NCBI GenBank assembly: GCA_944380725.1
Contig: CALWIK010000020.1
Coordinates: 124,001-188,000 of the forward strand
DNA length: 64,000 nt
Source of the DNA: an uncultured Clostridia bacterium
Lineage (GTDB): Bacteria > Bacillota > Clostridia > Oscillospirales > Acutalibacteraceae
Direction: 5' to 3'
Part shown: positions 15,569 through 24,399 of the stretch, one piece after another
Position numbering within the stretch: position 1 is the first letter of the stretch
How the letters are laid out: each line of letters begins with the position of its first letter
Notes under the pieces: generated by a model
Told to the model about the DNA's origin: nothing
What the model saw: only the letters and a program-made list of their open reading frames with translations
The model's database searches: none
Made by a program: the position numbers and the translations under genes

Positions 15569-17908
15569 TTATTTTTTTATTTTAAAAATAATTTTAGATA
15601 GATTTTTAAATAAAAAAGATGCGAAAAAACAAAGAAAAATTAAAACTATTATTAATTTAACGTTCAATTCCGATAGAGAGAAAAAATCCTTAAAAAATAA
15701 TATGCAAATTAAAAATATACTCGACATTAATGAAAATAAAAACTTTCTAATTTTATTAAAAGGAATACACAATTTAAACAGTAAAAATAGTCCACTAAAG
15801 CCTGTTAATATAACGCATAAGGTGGAAAGTTCTTTACCACTTAAATTTATAAAATGTGAAAGCCCCATTATAATCAATATAGATATGACTATTGTTAAAG
15901 CGCAAGGTAGAGCTCGGCTAACTATGTTTTTAAATAGATTTCCATTTATTCTATTCTTGTTTGGCTCAAGAGCCAGGATAAATGACGGGATTCCTATTGT
16001 TAGAACGCTTGTTAACGTCATTTGAATTGGCATGAAAGGGTATGGACTATTCAAAAACAAAAACAATATAGCAAGCAACGTTGAATATATTGTTTTTACT
16101 AAAAATAACGAAGAAGAACGTTGAATATTGTTTATAGATCTACGACCTTCAAGAACCACTTTGGGCATAGATGAAAAATCAGAGTTTAATAATACTAATT
16201 GAGAAACATTTCTAGCAGCATCGCTGCCGTTTGCCATAACAACACTACAATCAGCTTCTTTTAATGCCAGAACGTCATTTACACCATCACCAGTCATTGC
16301 TACGGTATGTCCTTGTTCTTTTAGGGCACAGATTATATCCTTCTTTTGCATTGGTGAAACTCTTGCAAAAATAGAGAATTCTTTTACTGCTTTTTTTATA
16401 TCATCTTTAGTTTTTAACATTTTTGCATCGATACATTTTTCATAATTTTTCAAACCAACACGTTTGGCTATGTTAGAGACAGTTAGCACATTATCTCCGG
16501 AAATTATTTTTATATCTACACCCTGGTCATAAAAATATTTTAAAGTTTTTTTTGCGCTTTCTCTAATTACATCATTAATTAATACAAAACCAATTAATTT
16601 AAGGTCTTCTGGTAGAGTTTTATTGTCGCTAAATTTATTTTTTGAATGAGCCAACACAAGAACTCTATATTTTTTAGCATATTGCTCTAAATTTTCCTTT
16701 ATAAAATCCACATCTTTGTCTAAAACGAACTCTGCTGCACCCATTATGTAGCTACCTAGCCCATCAATATACGCTCCAGACCACTTTTTTTCGGATGAAA
16801 ACGGTATTATTTGCGAAGCTTTTTCTTCTTTAATATTATTATCATCAACAAAATTTTTTACTGCGAAATAAGTCGGATTTGTATCATTAGTGTTATTTAC
16901 AATAATTGCAAGCCCTTGAGCCACAGATTCTTTAGAATTTTCTTTGTAAGCAACAATATCTTCTACCTGCATAGTGCCTTCTGTTATGGTTCCAGTTTTA
17001 TCAATACAAAGGGTATCAACTCGAGCTAAGGTTTCTATGCAATAGAGTTCTTGCACTAAAACTTTATATTTTGATAGCCTTATTACGCTCACGGCCAAAA
17101 CAGTGCTAACCAAAAGCATTAGCCCTTCAGGAATCATTCCTATTAAAGCTGCAGTCGTATTTATTACAGCGTTTTCAAAAATATTTTGCTTCAATTGATG
17201 AGCAAATAAAAAAATTCCTATCGGAATAATTAGTATAGAAAGTATTAAAATTATTTTATTAAATGCTAGCATTATTTGAGAGTTTGTTTTTTTTACGTAT
17301 TTAGCCCCACTAGAAATTTTTGATGCATAATTGTATTTTCCTACATGTTCAACTCTTGCCTTGCACTGGCCGCTAATTATATGGCTGCCAGATAATAGGA
17401 GACTTCCTTCTTTTTTATATATAGAATTAGATTCACCTGTAAGTAAAGATTCATTAACTTCGCATTCTCCACATATAATTTTACAATCAGTTGGAATTTG
17501 ATTTCCTTGAGTTAATTTAATTATGTCGTCTAAAACCAGATCGTTTATATTTACCTTTTGCAGTAAGCCATTTCTTATTACATTAACTTTTGCAAGTGAT
17601 AGTATAGACAATTTATCTACAGTTTTTTTTGCACGTATTTCTTGATATGTGCTTATAATAAGATTGGATATAACTACCCCCATAAAAAGTAGGTTTTTAA
17701 AAGAACCTACATAAATAATAGCTGCAGCTAAAAAAAAGTTTATAAGATTAAAAAGTGTAAATAGATTGTCCTTTATTATTTTAGAAACAGTTTTTGTAGG
17801 GAGAGATACGTCATCATTTGCAAGGCCTTCGTTTTTTCTTAACACAACTTCTTGGTCAGAAAGCCCAATGTTAGGATCAGATCGATATCTTAATACGCTG
17901 TTTGGCAT
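15569..17908 (-). CDS. P-type cation-transporting ATPase (CtpE-like)
   Basis: A 779-residue ATP-driven cation pump. It has the actuator motif LLTGESNSIY, the membrane motif IPEGLMLL in M4, the phosphorylation site CIDKTGTITEG, the hinge TGDGVNDVLALKEADCSVVM and six C-terminal membrane helices. No N-terminal heavy-metal (CxxC) domain and no CPx motif are present, which excludes the copper/cadmium group. The overall order and the M4 motif resemble P2/CtpE-type Ca2+ pumps of Gram-positive bacteria, but the ion cannot be fixed from sequence alone. Start: ATG after AAGGAG. It is monocistronic, with its own promoter divergent from ylmC. Confidence 0.87.
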   Translation of the reverse strand: MPNSVLRYRSDPNIGLSDQEVVLRKNEGLANDDVSLPTKTVSKIIKDNLFTLFNLINFFLAAAIIYVGSFKNLLFMGVVISNLIISTYQEIRAKKTVDKLSILSLAKVNVIRNGLLQKVNINDLVLDDIIKLTQGNQIPTDCKIICGECEVNESLLTGESNSIYKKEGSLLLSGSHIISGQCKARVEHVGKYNYASKISSGAKYVKKTNSQIMLAFNKIILILSILIIPIGIFLFAHQLKQNIFENAVINTTAALIGMIPEGLMLLVSTVLAVSVIRLSKYKVLVQELYCIETLARVDTLCIDKTGTITEGTMQVEDIVAYKENSKESVAQGLAIIVNNTNDTNPTYFAVKNFVDDNNIKEEKASQIIPFSSEKKWSGAYIDGLGSYIMGAAEFVLDKDVDFIKENLEQYAKKYRVLVLAHSKNKFSDNKTLPEDLKLIGFVLINDVIRESAKKTLKYFYDQGVDIKIISGDNVLTVSNIAKRVGLKNYEKCIDAKMLKTKDDIKKAVKEFSIFARVSPMQKKDIICALKEQGHTVAMTGDGVNDVLALKEADCSVVMANGSDAARNVSQLVLLNSDFSSMPKVVLEGRRSINNIQRSSSLFLVKTIYSTLLAILFLFLNSPYPFMPIQMTLTSVLTIGIPSFILALEPNKNRINGNLFKNIVSRALPCALTIVISILIIMGLSHFINLSGKELSTLCVILTGFSGLFLLFKLCIPFNKIRKFLFSLMSSIFLICILFFKDFFSLSELNVKLIIVLIFLCFFASFLFKNLSKIIFKIKK

Positions 17909-17945
17909 ATTATAGTTCTCCTTTTTTCAGCTTTATTTATATTTA

Positions 17946-17974
17946 ATTATATATTCGAGAAAAATTCAAGTCAA
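17946..17974 (-). promoter_or_regulatory. sigma-A promoter of the P-type ATPase
   Basis: Minus strand TTGACT (17969-17974) and TATAAT (17946-17951), 17-base spacer. Confidence 0.72.
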
Positions 17975-17999
17975 TTAATATAAAAATTAGGTGGTTTTT

Positions 18000-18293
18000 A
18001 TGCGTTGCAGAATAGTAGAAATGAGAAATAAGGAAGTTATAAATGTAAAGACAGGTGTAAGATTGGGCTGCGTTAGTGATGTTGAGATAGACACAAAAGA
18101 TGCAAAACTCACAGCAATTATAATATATGGCAAATTAAGGTGGTGTGGGCTTTTGGGCAGAGAAGATGATTTGATAATAAGGTGGGAAGATATTGAGATT
18201 ATAGGTGAGGATACAATTTTGGTTAAACATAATGTAGGACGTCGTCCTAAAAAATGCAGGTTTTTTAATATTAAAAAATTGTGGCGAGTTTAA
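18000..18293 (+). CDS. ylmC: YlmC/YmxH family sporulation protein (PRC-barrel)
   Basis: A 97-residue single PRC-barrel protein. The family pattern is clear: MRNKEVINVKTGVRLGCVSD at the start, then GKLRWCGLLGREDDLIIRWEDI and IGEDTILV. YlmC/YmxH proteins are widespread in spore-forming Firmicutes and annotated as sporulation-related; the molecular role is unknown. I start at the ATG at 18000, after AGGTGG; an upstream GTG lies within that Shine-Dalgarno. It sits alone between the divergent ATPase gene and the rpsB leader. Confidence 0.85.
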   Translation: MRCRIVEMRNKEVINVKTGVRLGCVSDVEIDTKDAKLTAIIIYGKLRWCGLLGREDDLIIRWEDIEIIGEDTILVKHNVGRRPKKCRFFNIKKLWRV

Positions 18294-18308
18294 TATGTAA
18301 AAATTATC

Positions 18309-18337
18309 TTGTAATGTTTAATTTGTTGTGTTATAAT
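18309..18337 (+). promoter_or_regulatory. sigma-A promoter of the rpsB-tsf operon
   Basis: TTGTAA (18309-18314), 17-base spacer, TATAAT (18332-18337). A transcript would start near 18344, leaving a leader of about 95 bases. Confidence 0.72.
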
Positions 18338-18343
18338 AACTGT

Positions 18344-18438
18344 AATAAAATACACACGCTGCTGCTTTTTTTCTTGGTGCCAGACTGGTTATTCCAAATA
18401 TTTAAGCGCAGCGGAGGTTTAACCAAGGAGGACTTATT
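18344..18438 (+). promoter_or_regulatory. Structured rpsB leader, probable S2 autoregulatory element
   Basis: CGCTGC (18357-18362) pairs with GCAGCG (18408-18413) to close a domain containing the small hairpin CCAG-A-CTGG. Alternatively CTTGGT (18373-18378) can pair with ACCAAG (18422-18427), which overlaps the AAGGAGG Shine-Dalgarno and would block rpsB translation. Two competing folds around a ribosome binding site are typical of ribosomal-protein leaders bound by their own product. The pairing is visible; S2 binding is inferred. Confidence 0.5.
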
Positions 18439-19197
18439 ATGTCTGTTGTATCTATGAAACAACTTTTAGAGGCTGGTGTGCATTTTGGTCACCAAACTAG
18501 AAGATGGAACCCTAAAATGGCTGAATACATCTTTACTGAAAGAAACGGAATTTATATTATTGATCTTCAGAAAACAGTTAAAAAATTAGAAGAGGCTTAT
18601 AATTTTATTCGTAGCCTCACTGAAGAGGGCAAATCTATTCTTTTTGTGGGAACAAAAAAACAAGCTCAAGACTCTATTAAAGAAGAGGCTCTTCGTTGTG
18701 GTTCATACTTTGTTAACGCCCGTTGGCTTGGCGGAATGCTTACTAATTTTACCACTATTAGACGCAGAGTTAATCGCTTGAAACAATTGCGTGAAATGCA
18801 AGAAAACGGTACTTTTGATTTATTGCCTAAAAAAGAAGTCATTAAGTTAAATTTAGAGATTGTAAAATTAGAAAAATTTCTGGGTGGCATTGAAAACATG
18901 CAAGATTTGCCATCTGCACTATTTATTGTTGACCCTCGAAAAGAAAAAATTGCTGTTTTGGAGGCTAGAAAATTGGGCATTCCTATTGTTGCCGTTGTTG
19001 ACACTAACTGTGACCCTGATGAAGTCGATTATGTTATTCCTGGAAATGATGATGCTATTAGGGCTGTTAAGCTTTTAGTGAGTGTTGTTGCGAATGCAGT
19101 TATAGAAGGCAAAGAAGGTCAAATGGGTGTGTCGAGCGATGAATCGGTTGGAGAAATGCTTGATGAGTTAAATGTGGATGAACCTGTTTTGGAATAA
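18439..19197 (+). CDS. rpsB: 30S ribosomal protein S2
   Basis: A 252-residue small-subunit ribosomal protein. The family signatures [14 protein letters not shown] near the N-terminus and [23 protein letters not shown] in the C-terminal half are complete, with [14 protein letters not shown] between. The acidic C-terminal tail ([11 protein letters not shown]) is ordinary. ATG start with AAGGAGG eight bases upstream. First gene of the rpsB-tsf-pyrH-frr superoperon. Confidence 0.98.
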   Translation: MSVVSMKQLLEAGVHFGHQTRRWNPKMAEYIFTERNGIYIIDLQKTVKKLEEAYNFIRSLTEEGKSILFVGTKKQAQDSIKEEALRCGSYFVNARWLGGMLTNFTTIRRRVNRLKQLREMQENGTFDLLPKKEVIKLNLEIVKLEKFLGGIENMQDLPSALFIVDPRKEKIAVLEARKLGIPIVAVVDTNCDPDEVDYVIPGNDDAIRAVKLLVSVVANAVIEGKEGQMGVSSDESVGEMLDELNVDEPVLE

Positions 19198-19220
19198 TTT
19201 GTACGAATTAATAATATTTA

Positions 19221-19243
19221 AAGACGGTAATTACCGTCTTTTG
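19221..19243 (+). terminator. Weak hairpin between rpsB and tsf
   Basis: A 20-base perfect palindrome (AAGACGGTAATTACCGTCTT, 19221-19240) followed by TTG. The T run is poor, so partial attenuation or an mRNA-processing site is more likely than full termination. Confidence 0.5.
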
Positions 19244-19284
19244 TTGTGATTTTTATATTTGAGATATATTTAGGAGGTATAATT

Positions 19285-20199
19285 ATGGCTTTTACAGCTA
19301 GTGACGTTAAAGCGTTAAGAGAAAAAACTGGTTGCGGAATGATGGACTGCAAAAAAGCTCTTATTGCCTCTGATGGCGATATGAGTAAAGCAATCGATTT
19401 TTTAAGAGAAAAGGGGTTGGCAGCTGCAACTAAAAAAGCAGGACGCATTGCAGCAGAGGGTGTTGCTTTTGCTTGCATGAATAAAGAGGAAAATGTAGCT
19501 GTTATTATTGAAGTTAATGCAGAAACTGATTTTGTGGCTAAAAATGCTGATTTTTTAAACTTTGTTCAGGCTTGCGCTAATACTATAATAGAAAAAAATC
19601 CAAAATCTTTAGAAGAACTTATGTCTTGCAAAGCTTATAATAGCAATTTAACTATTGAAGAATTAGTTAGAGATAAAATCCTTACTATTGGAGAAAATAT
19701 AAAAATTCGCCGCTTTGCAAGATTTGACGGTGTTGTTACAACTTATAATCATGCCGGTGGCAGGATTGGAGTTATGGTCAAGTTCGATGTGTCTGATGGT
19801 ATTGCGAGCAAAGATGATTTTAAAGTTTTTGCTAAAGATATTGCTATGCAAGTTGCAGCTGCAAATCCAAGTTATTTAAGTAGAAAAAATGTACCGGAAG
19901 ATATTTTAGCTCACGAAAAGAAAATTCTTACTGAGCAAGTTATAAATGAGGGCAAACCTTTAAATGTAGCTGAAAAAATTGTTATGGGAAAAATTGGCAA
20001 ATTTTACAAAGAAAATTGCTTAATCGAGCAGGTTTTTGTTAAAGATTCCAATTTAACTGTTGATCAATATGTTAAAGAAACTGCTAAGAGTTTGAACGGA
20101 AGAATTGAAATTTTAGATTTTGTACGCTTTGAAAAAGGCGAGGGCTTAGAAAAACGTGAGGACAATTTTGCGGATGAAGTTGCTAGTATGATAAAATAA
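19285..20199 (+). CDS. tsf: Elongation factor Ts
   Basis: Nucleotide-exchange factor that recycles EF-Tu-GDP. At 304 residues it is slightly longer than E. coli EF-Ts. The N-terminal UBA-like domain has the signature LREKTGCGMMDCKKAL, and the core begins with EGVAFACMNKEENVAVIIEVNAETDFVAKN (both family signatures recognisable). The two-lobed dimerisation domain follows. Start ATG 19285 after TTTAGGAGG; upstream in-frame codons have no Shine-Dalgarno. Downstream lies a terminator before pyrH. Confidence 0.97.
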   Translation: MAFTASDVKALREKTGCGMMDCKKALIASDGDMSKAIDFLREKGLAAATKKAGRIAAEGVAFACMNKEENVAVIIEVNAETDFVAKNADFLNFVQACANTIIEKNPKSLEELMSCKAYNSNLTIEELVRDKILTIGENIKIRRFARFDGVVTTYNHAGGRIGVMVKFDVSDGIASKDDFKVFAKDIAMQVAAANPSYLSRKNVPEDILAHEKKILTEQVINEGKPLNVAEKIVMGKIGKFYKENCLIEQVFVKDSNLTVDQYVKETAKSLNGRIEILDFVRFEKGEGLEKREDNFADEVASMIK

Positions 20200-20215
20200 T
20201 TTAATTTTACTGTTG

Positions 20216-20250
20216 ATAGGGCGTATTTTTATTGCGCTCTATTTTTATTG
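20216..20250 (+). terminator. Intrinsic terminator after tsf
   Basis: ATAGGGCG (20216-20223) pairs with CGCTCTAT (20235-20242, one G-U), followed by TTTTTATTG. pyrH must then use its own start region, where a weak promoter can be imagined but not fixed. Confidence 0.65.
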
Positions 20251-20324
20251 AAATAGATCTGTCTTTACATGTTTAATTTATTATTGTAAAATTATATTAT
20301 AAAACATATGTAGGAGTGGTTTTA

Positions 20325-21029
20325 TTGCAACCAAAATATAAAAGAGTTTTATTAAAAATAAGTGGAGAAGCTTTAGCTGGAGAAAAAAAACAAGGGTTCG
20401 ATTTTGACATCGTTTATAATATATGCAAGTCTATAAAAAAATGTTTGGACTTAAATGTTCAAATTGGAATAGTTGTTGGTGGTGGCAATTTTTGGCGAGG
20501 TCGTAGCAATATAAAAATGAGTAGAACTAGAGCTGATCATATGGGCATGTTGGCAACTGTTATTAATGCGTTGGGTGTTGCAGAAGTTTTAGAACAGCTT
20601 GGAGTGGAGGTTCGTGTTCAGACAGCCCTCTTGATGCAGCAAATTGCAGAACTTTATATAAAAAATAAAGCTGTTCGTCATTTAGAAAAAGGTAGAGTTG
20701 TTATTTTTGGTTGCGGAACGGGGTCACCTTTTTTTTCAACCGATACAGCTGCAGCGCTTAGAGCGGCTGAAATTGGTGCGGATGTTATATTGAAAGCAAC
20801 TTTGGTTGATGGTGTTTATGATAAAGATCCTAAAAAAAATTTTGATGCAGTTAAATATGAATCAATTGGCTATGAGGATGTTTTAAATAAAAATTTGCAA
20901 GTTATGGATAGCACAGCGGCTTCTATGTGTAAGGAAAATAAAATTCCTTTGCTGGTTTTTAGCATAGAAAATCCTAATAACATATATGATGCTATTATGG
21001 GAATTTCAGTTGGAACTATTGTAAAATAA
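20325..21029 (+). CDS. pyrH: Uridylate kinase
   Basis: Bacterial UMP kinase of the amino-acid-kinase fold, making UDP for nucleotide and peptidoglycan precursors. It has 234 residues. [11 protein letters not shown], the glycine loop [25 protein letters not shown] and [13 protein letters not shown] are all family signatures. I start at TTG 20325 (protein begins [10 protein letters not shown]) because AGGAG (20312-20316) is eight bases upstream; the in-frame GTG at 20316 overlaps that site. Confidence 0.96.
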   Translation: MQPKYKRVLLKISGEALAGEKKQGFDFDIVYNICKSIKKCLDLNVQIGIVVGGGNFWRGRSNIKMSRTRADHMGMLATVINALGVAEVLEQLGVEVRVQTALLMQQIAELYIKNKAVRHLEKGRVVIFGCGTGSPFFSTDTAAALRAAEIGADVILKATLVDGVYDKDPKKNFDAVKYESIGYEDVLNKNLQVMDSTAASMCKENKIPLLVFSIENPNNIYDAIMGISVGTIVK

Positions 21030-21047
21030 CAAAAGGAGAAATTTTTT

Positions 21048-21602
21048 ATGAAGCAAGTTTTTAGCAAAGCTGAAGAAAATATGAAAAAAACATTAAACGC
21101 ACTTTCGAAAGAATACATTGCAATTAGAGCAGGTCGAGCTAATCCGGCTGTTTTAGATAAGGTTTTGGTTGATTATTATGGTGTGCCAACACCTATAAAT
21201 CAAATTGCAGCGGTGTCGGTTACTGAGGCGAGAACTTTACTCATTCAGCCTTGGGATGGTTCTATTTTGAAAGAGATAGAAAAAGCTATTCAAACTTCTG
21301 ATTTGGGAATAAATCCGCAAAACGACGGCAAATTTATACGGATTATTTTTCCTGCTCTTACTGAAGATCGACGTCGTGAAATCGTTAAGGATGTTGCTAA
21401 ATTAGCTGAAGAGGCTAAAATTTCAGTACGGTCAACACGTCGGGATTCTATTGAAACTTTAAAAAAGATGAAAAAAGAAGCTGAAATTACTGAAGATGAC
21501 TTAAAACAAGCTGAGAAACATGTTCAGGATTTAACTGATAGTTTTTGTAAAAAAATAGATAATATGTCTGATGAAAAACAAAAAGAAATAATGTCAATTT
21601 AA
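21048..21602 (+). CDS. frr: Ribosome recycling factor
   Basis: Releases ribosomes from mRNA after termination, with EF-G. At 184 residues it is standard. The three-helix bundle begins with KAEENMKKTLNALSKEYIAIRAGRANPAVLDKV, interrupted by the beta domain with VDYYGVPTPINQIA and IQPWD, and ends with the family motif KKAEITEDDLKQAEKHVQDLT. Start: ATG after AAAGGAGA. It follows pyrH by 18 bases. Confidence 0.97.
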   Translation: MKQVFSKAEENMKKTLNALSKEYIAIRAGRANPAVLDKVLVDYYGVPTPINQIAAVSVTEARTLLIQPWDGSILKEIEKAIQTSDLGINPQNDGKFIRIIFPALTEDRRREIVKDVAKLAEEAKISVRSTRRDSIETLKKMKKEAEITEDDLKQAEKHVQDLTDSFCKKIDNMSDEKQKEIMSI

Positions 21603-21651
21603 AATTTATGATAATATTAATAACCTGTTTTAGACTGGCGTGATATTTATA

Positions 21652-22386
21652 ATGTTTTGGATGAAAAAAAATACATCTGGCTGCCATAAAGCCTTGCCTG
21701 ATCATATTGGCATAATTATGGATGGAAATGGAAGATGGGCTAAAAAACGAGGGTTACCACGATCGGCGGGCCATAAGGCTGGGGCAATTAATTTTAGAAA
21801 AATTGCTAAATATTGTAGTAAAATAGGAATAAAATATTTGACTGTTTATGCCTTTTCTACTGAAAATTGGAATAGACCTGAGGAAGAAATAAACTATTTG
21901 ATGCGATTATTTGAACAGTATTTAAAAGAAGCATTAAGTGATTTTGAGGAAGAGAATATAAAAGTTCTCTTTTTAGGAGATAAAATGGCATTTTCTGCTA
22001 ATTTGCAAAAACTTATTGATGAAGTTGAAAAAAGTTCTCAAAAAAATACTGGGATGGTACTAAATATTGCTATGAATTATGGTGGGAGACAAGAAGTCAC
22101 TGAAGCGGTAAAAAAAATTGCAGTTGAGCTTGAAAATAAAAAAATAAAAATTGAAAATATAAATGAAAAACTTGTTTCCGAACATCTATATACAGCTGGC
22201 CAGCCTGACCCGGATTTGATTATACGCCCTAGCGGAGAATTGAGATTATCTAATTTTTTGTTATGGCAGAGTGCTTATTCAGAGCTTATTTTTTTTAATC
22301 TTTTATGGCCAGATTTTTCTGAAAAAGATTTAGATCGTGCTATTGATGAATATGCTTCTAGAAATCGGCGATTTGGAGGGATATGA
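21652..22386 (+). CDS. uppS: Undecaprenyl diphosphate synthase
   Basis: Cis-prenyltransferase that makes the C55 lipid carrier for peptidoglycan and surface-polymer synthesis. It has the catalytic P-loop HIGIIMDGNGRWAKKRGLPR, then GHKAG, YAFSTENWNRP, and the C-terminal substrate motif DLIIRPSGELRLSNFLLWQSAYSEL (all recognisable). The start is uncertain: GTG 21640, ATG 21652 and ATG 21661 are in frame and none has a clear Shine-Dalgarno; I take 21652, giving 244 residues. Its stop overlaps the cdsA start (ATGA), so the two are translationally coupled. Confidence 0.95.
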   Translation: MFWMKKNTSGCHKALPDHIGIIMDGNGRWAKKRGLPRSAGHKAGAINFRKIAKYCSKIGIKYLTVYAFSTENWNRPEEEINYLMRLFEQYLKEALSDFEEENIKVLFLGDKMAFSANLQKLIDEVEKSSQKNTGMVLNIAMNYGGRQEVTEAVKKIAVELENKKIKIENINEKLVSEHLYTAGQPDPDLIIRPSGELRLSNFLLWQSAYSELIFFNLLWPDFSEKDLDRAIDEYASRNRRFGGI

Positions 22387-23210
22387 TGATAATTAGAACA
22401 ATTTCTGGCCTTTTAGGTGGATTAATCGTTATAATTGTTCTTATTTTTAACAGCACTTTTCCTTTTTTGCTGAATTGCGCGGTATCAATTGTTTGTATGT
22501 TTGCGACTTATGAAATTTTTGCCGCAATGGGATTAAATAAAATATTTAGGGTTGTTATCCCAAGTTTGATCTTCTCGGCATTGTTGCCAATTTTAGGTGA
22601 GGGAATTTTATGGAATGGCTGTTGGTTGCTTTATTCGTTTTTTATATTTGGTTTTGAATTACTTTTTGACAAAGCTTTAACTTTTAAAGATATTGCTTCA
22701 ATATATAGTATGGTTTTGTTGATTACAATTTCTTTAAATTTTATTGTTAAATTGCGCGACTTTGGCGGAGTTTTTAGTAGTTTTTATATTCTTTATGCCC
22801 TTTGTATTTCTTGGATGTCAGATATTGGAGCTTATTTTGCTGGGACGCTTTTGGGAAGAAAAAAATTTTGTCCTGAAATTAGCCCTAAAAAAACTATTGA
22901 GGGTGTTTTCGGTGGGATTGCATTTTCTTTGTTTATTAGTATTGTTATTTGTTTTTTCTTTGAAAAATTTATGTTCGAAGCTGGTGTAAGAGTTAACTTC
23001 CACTATATAATTCCTATTTCTTTGATTGGCTCGATTTTTTCTATTATTGGTGATCTGGCTTTTTCTGCTGTGAAGCGAGGTTGTCATGTTAAGGATTTTG
23101 GAACTATAATTCCCGGGCACGGTGGAGTATTAGATCGCTTTGACAGCGTGGTATTTGTTGTCCCTTTTGTGTATTTTATGGTCAACTTTTTTAATATTAT
23201 GAAAGTGTGA
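22383..23210 (+). CDS. cdsA: Phosphatidate cytidylyltransferase
   Basis: Integral membrane enzyme forming CDP-diacylglycerol, the branch point of phospholipid synthesis. The 275 residues contain about seven hydrophobic segments. The family signature lies at the C-terminal end: SAVKRGCHVKDFGTIIPGHG followed by GVLDRFDSV, with SDIGAYFAG and SPKKTIEG before it. The start overlaps the uppS stop by four bases, with GGAGGGAT upstream. Confidence 0.96.
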   Translation: MMIIRTISGLLGGLIVIIVLIFNSTFPFLLNCAVSIVCMFATYEIFAAMGLNKIFRVVIPSLIFSALLPILGEGILWNGCWLLYSFFIFGFELLFDKALTFKDIASIYSMVLLITISLNFIVKLRDFGGVFSSFYILYALCISWMSDIGAYFAGTLLGRKKFCPEISPKKTIEGVFGGIAFSLFISIVICFFFEKFMFEAGVRVNFHYIIPISLIGSIFSIIGDLAFSAVKRGCHVKDFGTIIPGHGGVLDRFDSVVFVVPFVYFMVNFFNIMKV

Positions 23211-23235
23211 TATTTTAAGGTGAGTGGCTTTTATT

Positions 23236-24396
23236 ATGGTAAAAAATGTTGTTGTTCTAGGATCAACTGGTTCTGTTGGAAAAAGAGCTTTAGAAATTGC
23301 TAAAAACTTGGAGATTTGTGTAAAAGGTCTTGCTGTTTTTAATAATATTTCTCTATTAGAAAAACAAATTAGAATATTTAAACCGGAGAAAGTTGCCGTT
23401 TATGATGAAAATGCTGCAGAGAAATTAAAAAATAATATATCTGACCTTAATGTTGAAGTTTTAAGTGGAATTGATGGATTATGTGAGTTGGCAAAAATCG
23501 ATTATGTTGATATAGTTTTAAATGCTGTGTCCGGAATGATTGGCTTAAAACCAACTTTATGCGCCATAGATAATGGAATAAACGTTGCTCTTGCTAATAA
23601 AGAGACTTTGGTGGCGGGTGGAGCTTTGGTTATGCAAAGAGCGAAGAAAAGTGGAGTTCGTATTTTGCCAGTTGATAGCGAACATTCTGCTATATTTCAA
23701 TGTTTGCAGGGATGTTATAATAAAAAAGATTTAAATAGATTAATTTTAACTGCGTCTGGGGGACCTTTTTTTGGAAAAAGTATAAGTTATTTGAAAACAG
23801 TTACTAAAGAGGCAGCTTTAAAACATCCAAATTGGAGTATGGGCCCCAAAATTACTATAGACTCTGCAACTATGATGAATAAAGGCTTAGAAATTATTGA
23901 AGCAGTTTGGCTTTTTGATATAGATCCAGATAAAATTGATGTTTTAATACATAGAGAAAGTATAATTCATTCTATGGTAGAATATAACGATAACTCTATT
24001 ATTGCTCAAATAGGTGTGGCTGATATGGGTCTGCCTATTCAATATGCGTTTACTTATCCGGATAGATGCCCATCGATTGTTGAAAAATTAAATTTGGCTA
24101 GTGTTGGAACTTTGTCTTTTTTTAAACCAGATAACGAAACTTTTAAGGGAATCGAAATTTGTAAGGCTGCAATAAAAATTGGAGGAACTATGCCTGCAAT
24201 TATAAATGCTGCTAATGAGGAAGCCGTTAAGTTGTTTTTAAATAATCAAGTTTCTTTTTTGGAAATTACAAATATTGTAAATAAAACTCTAAATTATTTT
24301 AATGCTACTGAGGTTAACTCTTTAGAAGATATTTTAAATGCAGATAAATTAGCTAGAGATTTTGTAAGAAAAAACATTATAAGATGGGGAGAATAA
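23236..24396 (+). CDS. dxr: 1-deoxy-D-xylulose 5-phosphate reductoisomerase
   Basis: Second enzyme of the non-mevalonate isoprenoid pathway, reducing DXP to MEP with NADPH. Seen are the Rossmann motif VLGSTGSVGKRAL, ALANKETLVAGG, the metal site LPVDSEHSAIFQCLQG, and the flexible substrate loop HPNWSMGPKITIDSATMMNK. Start ATG 23236 with AAGGTGAG upstream; a GTG 12 bases earlier is inside the Shine-Dalgarno region. It feeds isopentenyl units to UppS, and ispG of the same pathway lies two genes downstream. Confidence 0.97.
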   Translation: MVKNVVVLGSTGSVGKRALEIAKNLEICVKGLAVFNNISLLEKQIRIFKPEKVAVYDENAAEKLKNNISDLNVEVLSGIDGLCELAKIDYVDIVLNAVSGMIGLKPTLCAIDNGINVALANKETLVAGGALVMQRAKKSGVRILPVDSEHSAIFQCLQGCYNKKDLNRLILTASGGPFFGKSISYLKTVTKEAALKHPNWSMGPKITIDSATMMNKGLEIIEAVWLFDIDPDKIDVLIHRESIIHSMVEYNDNSIIAQIGVADMGLPIQYAFTYPDRCPSIVEKLNLASVGTLSFFKPDNETFKGIEICKAAIKIGGTMPAIINAANEEAVKLFLNNQVSFLEITNIVNKTLNYFNATEVNSLEDILNADKLARDFVRKNIIRWGE

Positions 24397-24399
24397 ACT

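Noticed and set aside
22818..23120. 100-codon open frame on the minus strand inside cdsA
   Set aside because: It lies entirely within a gene with a full family signature and has no ribosome binding site or recognisable protein features.
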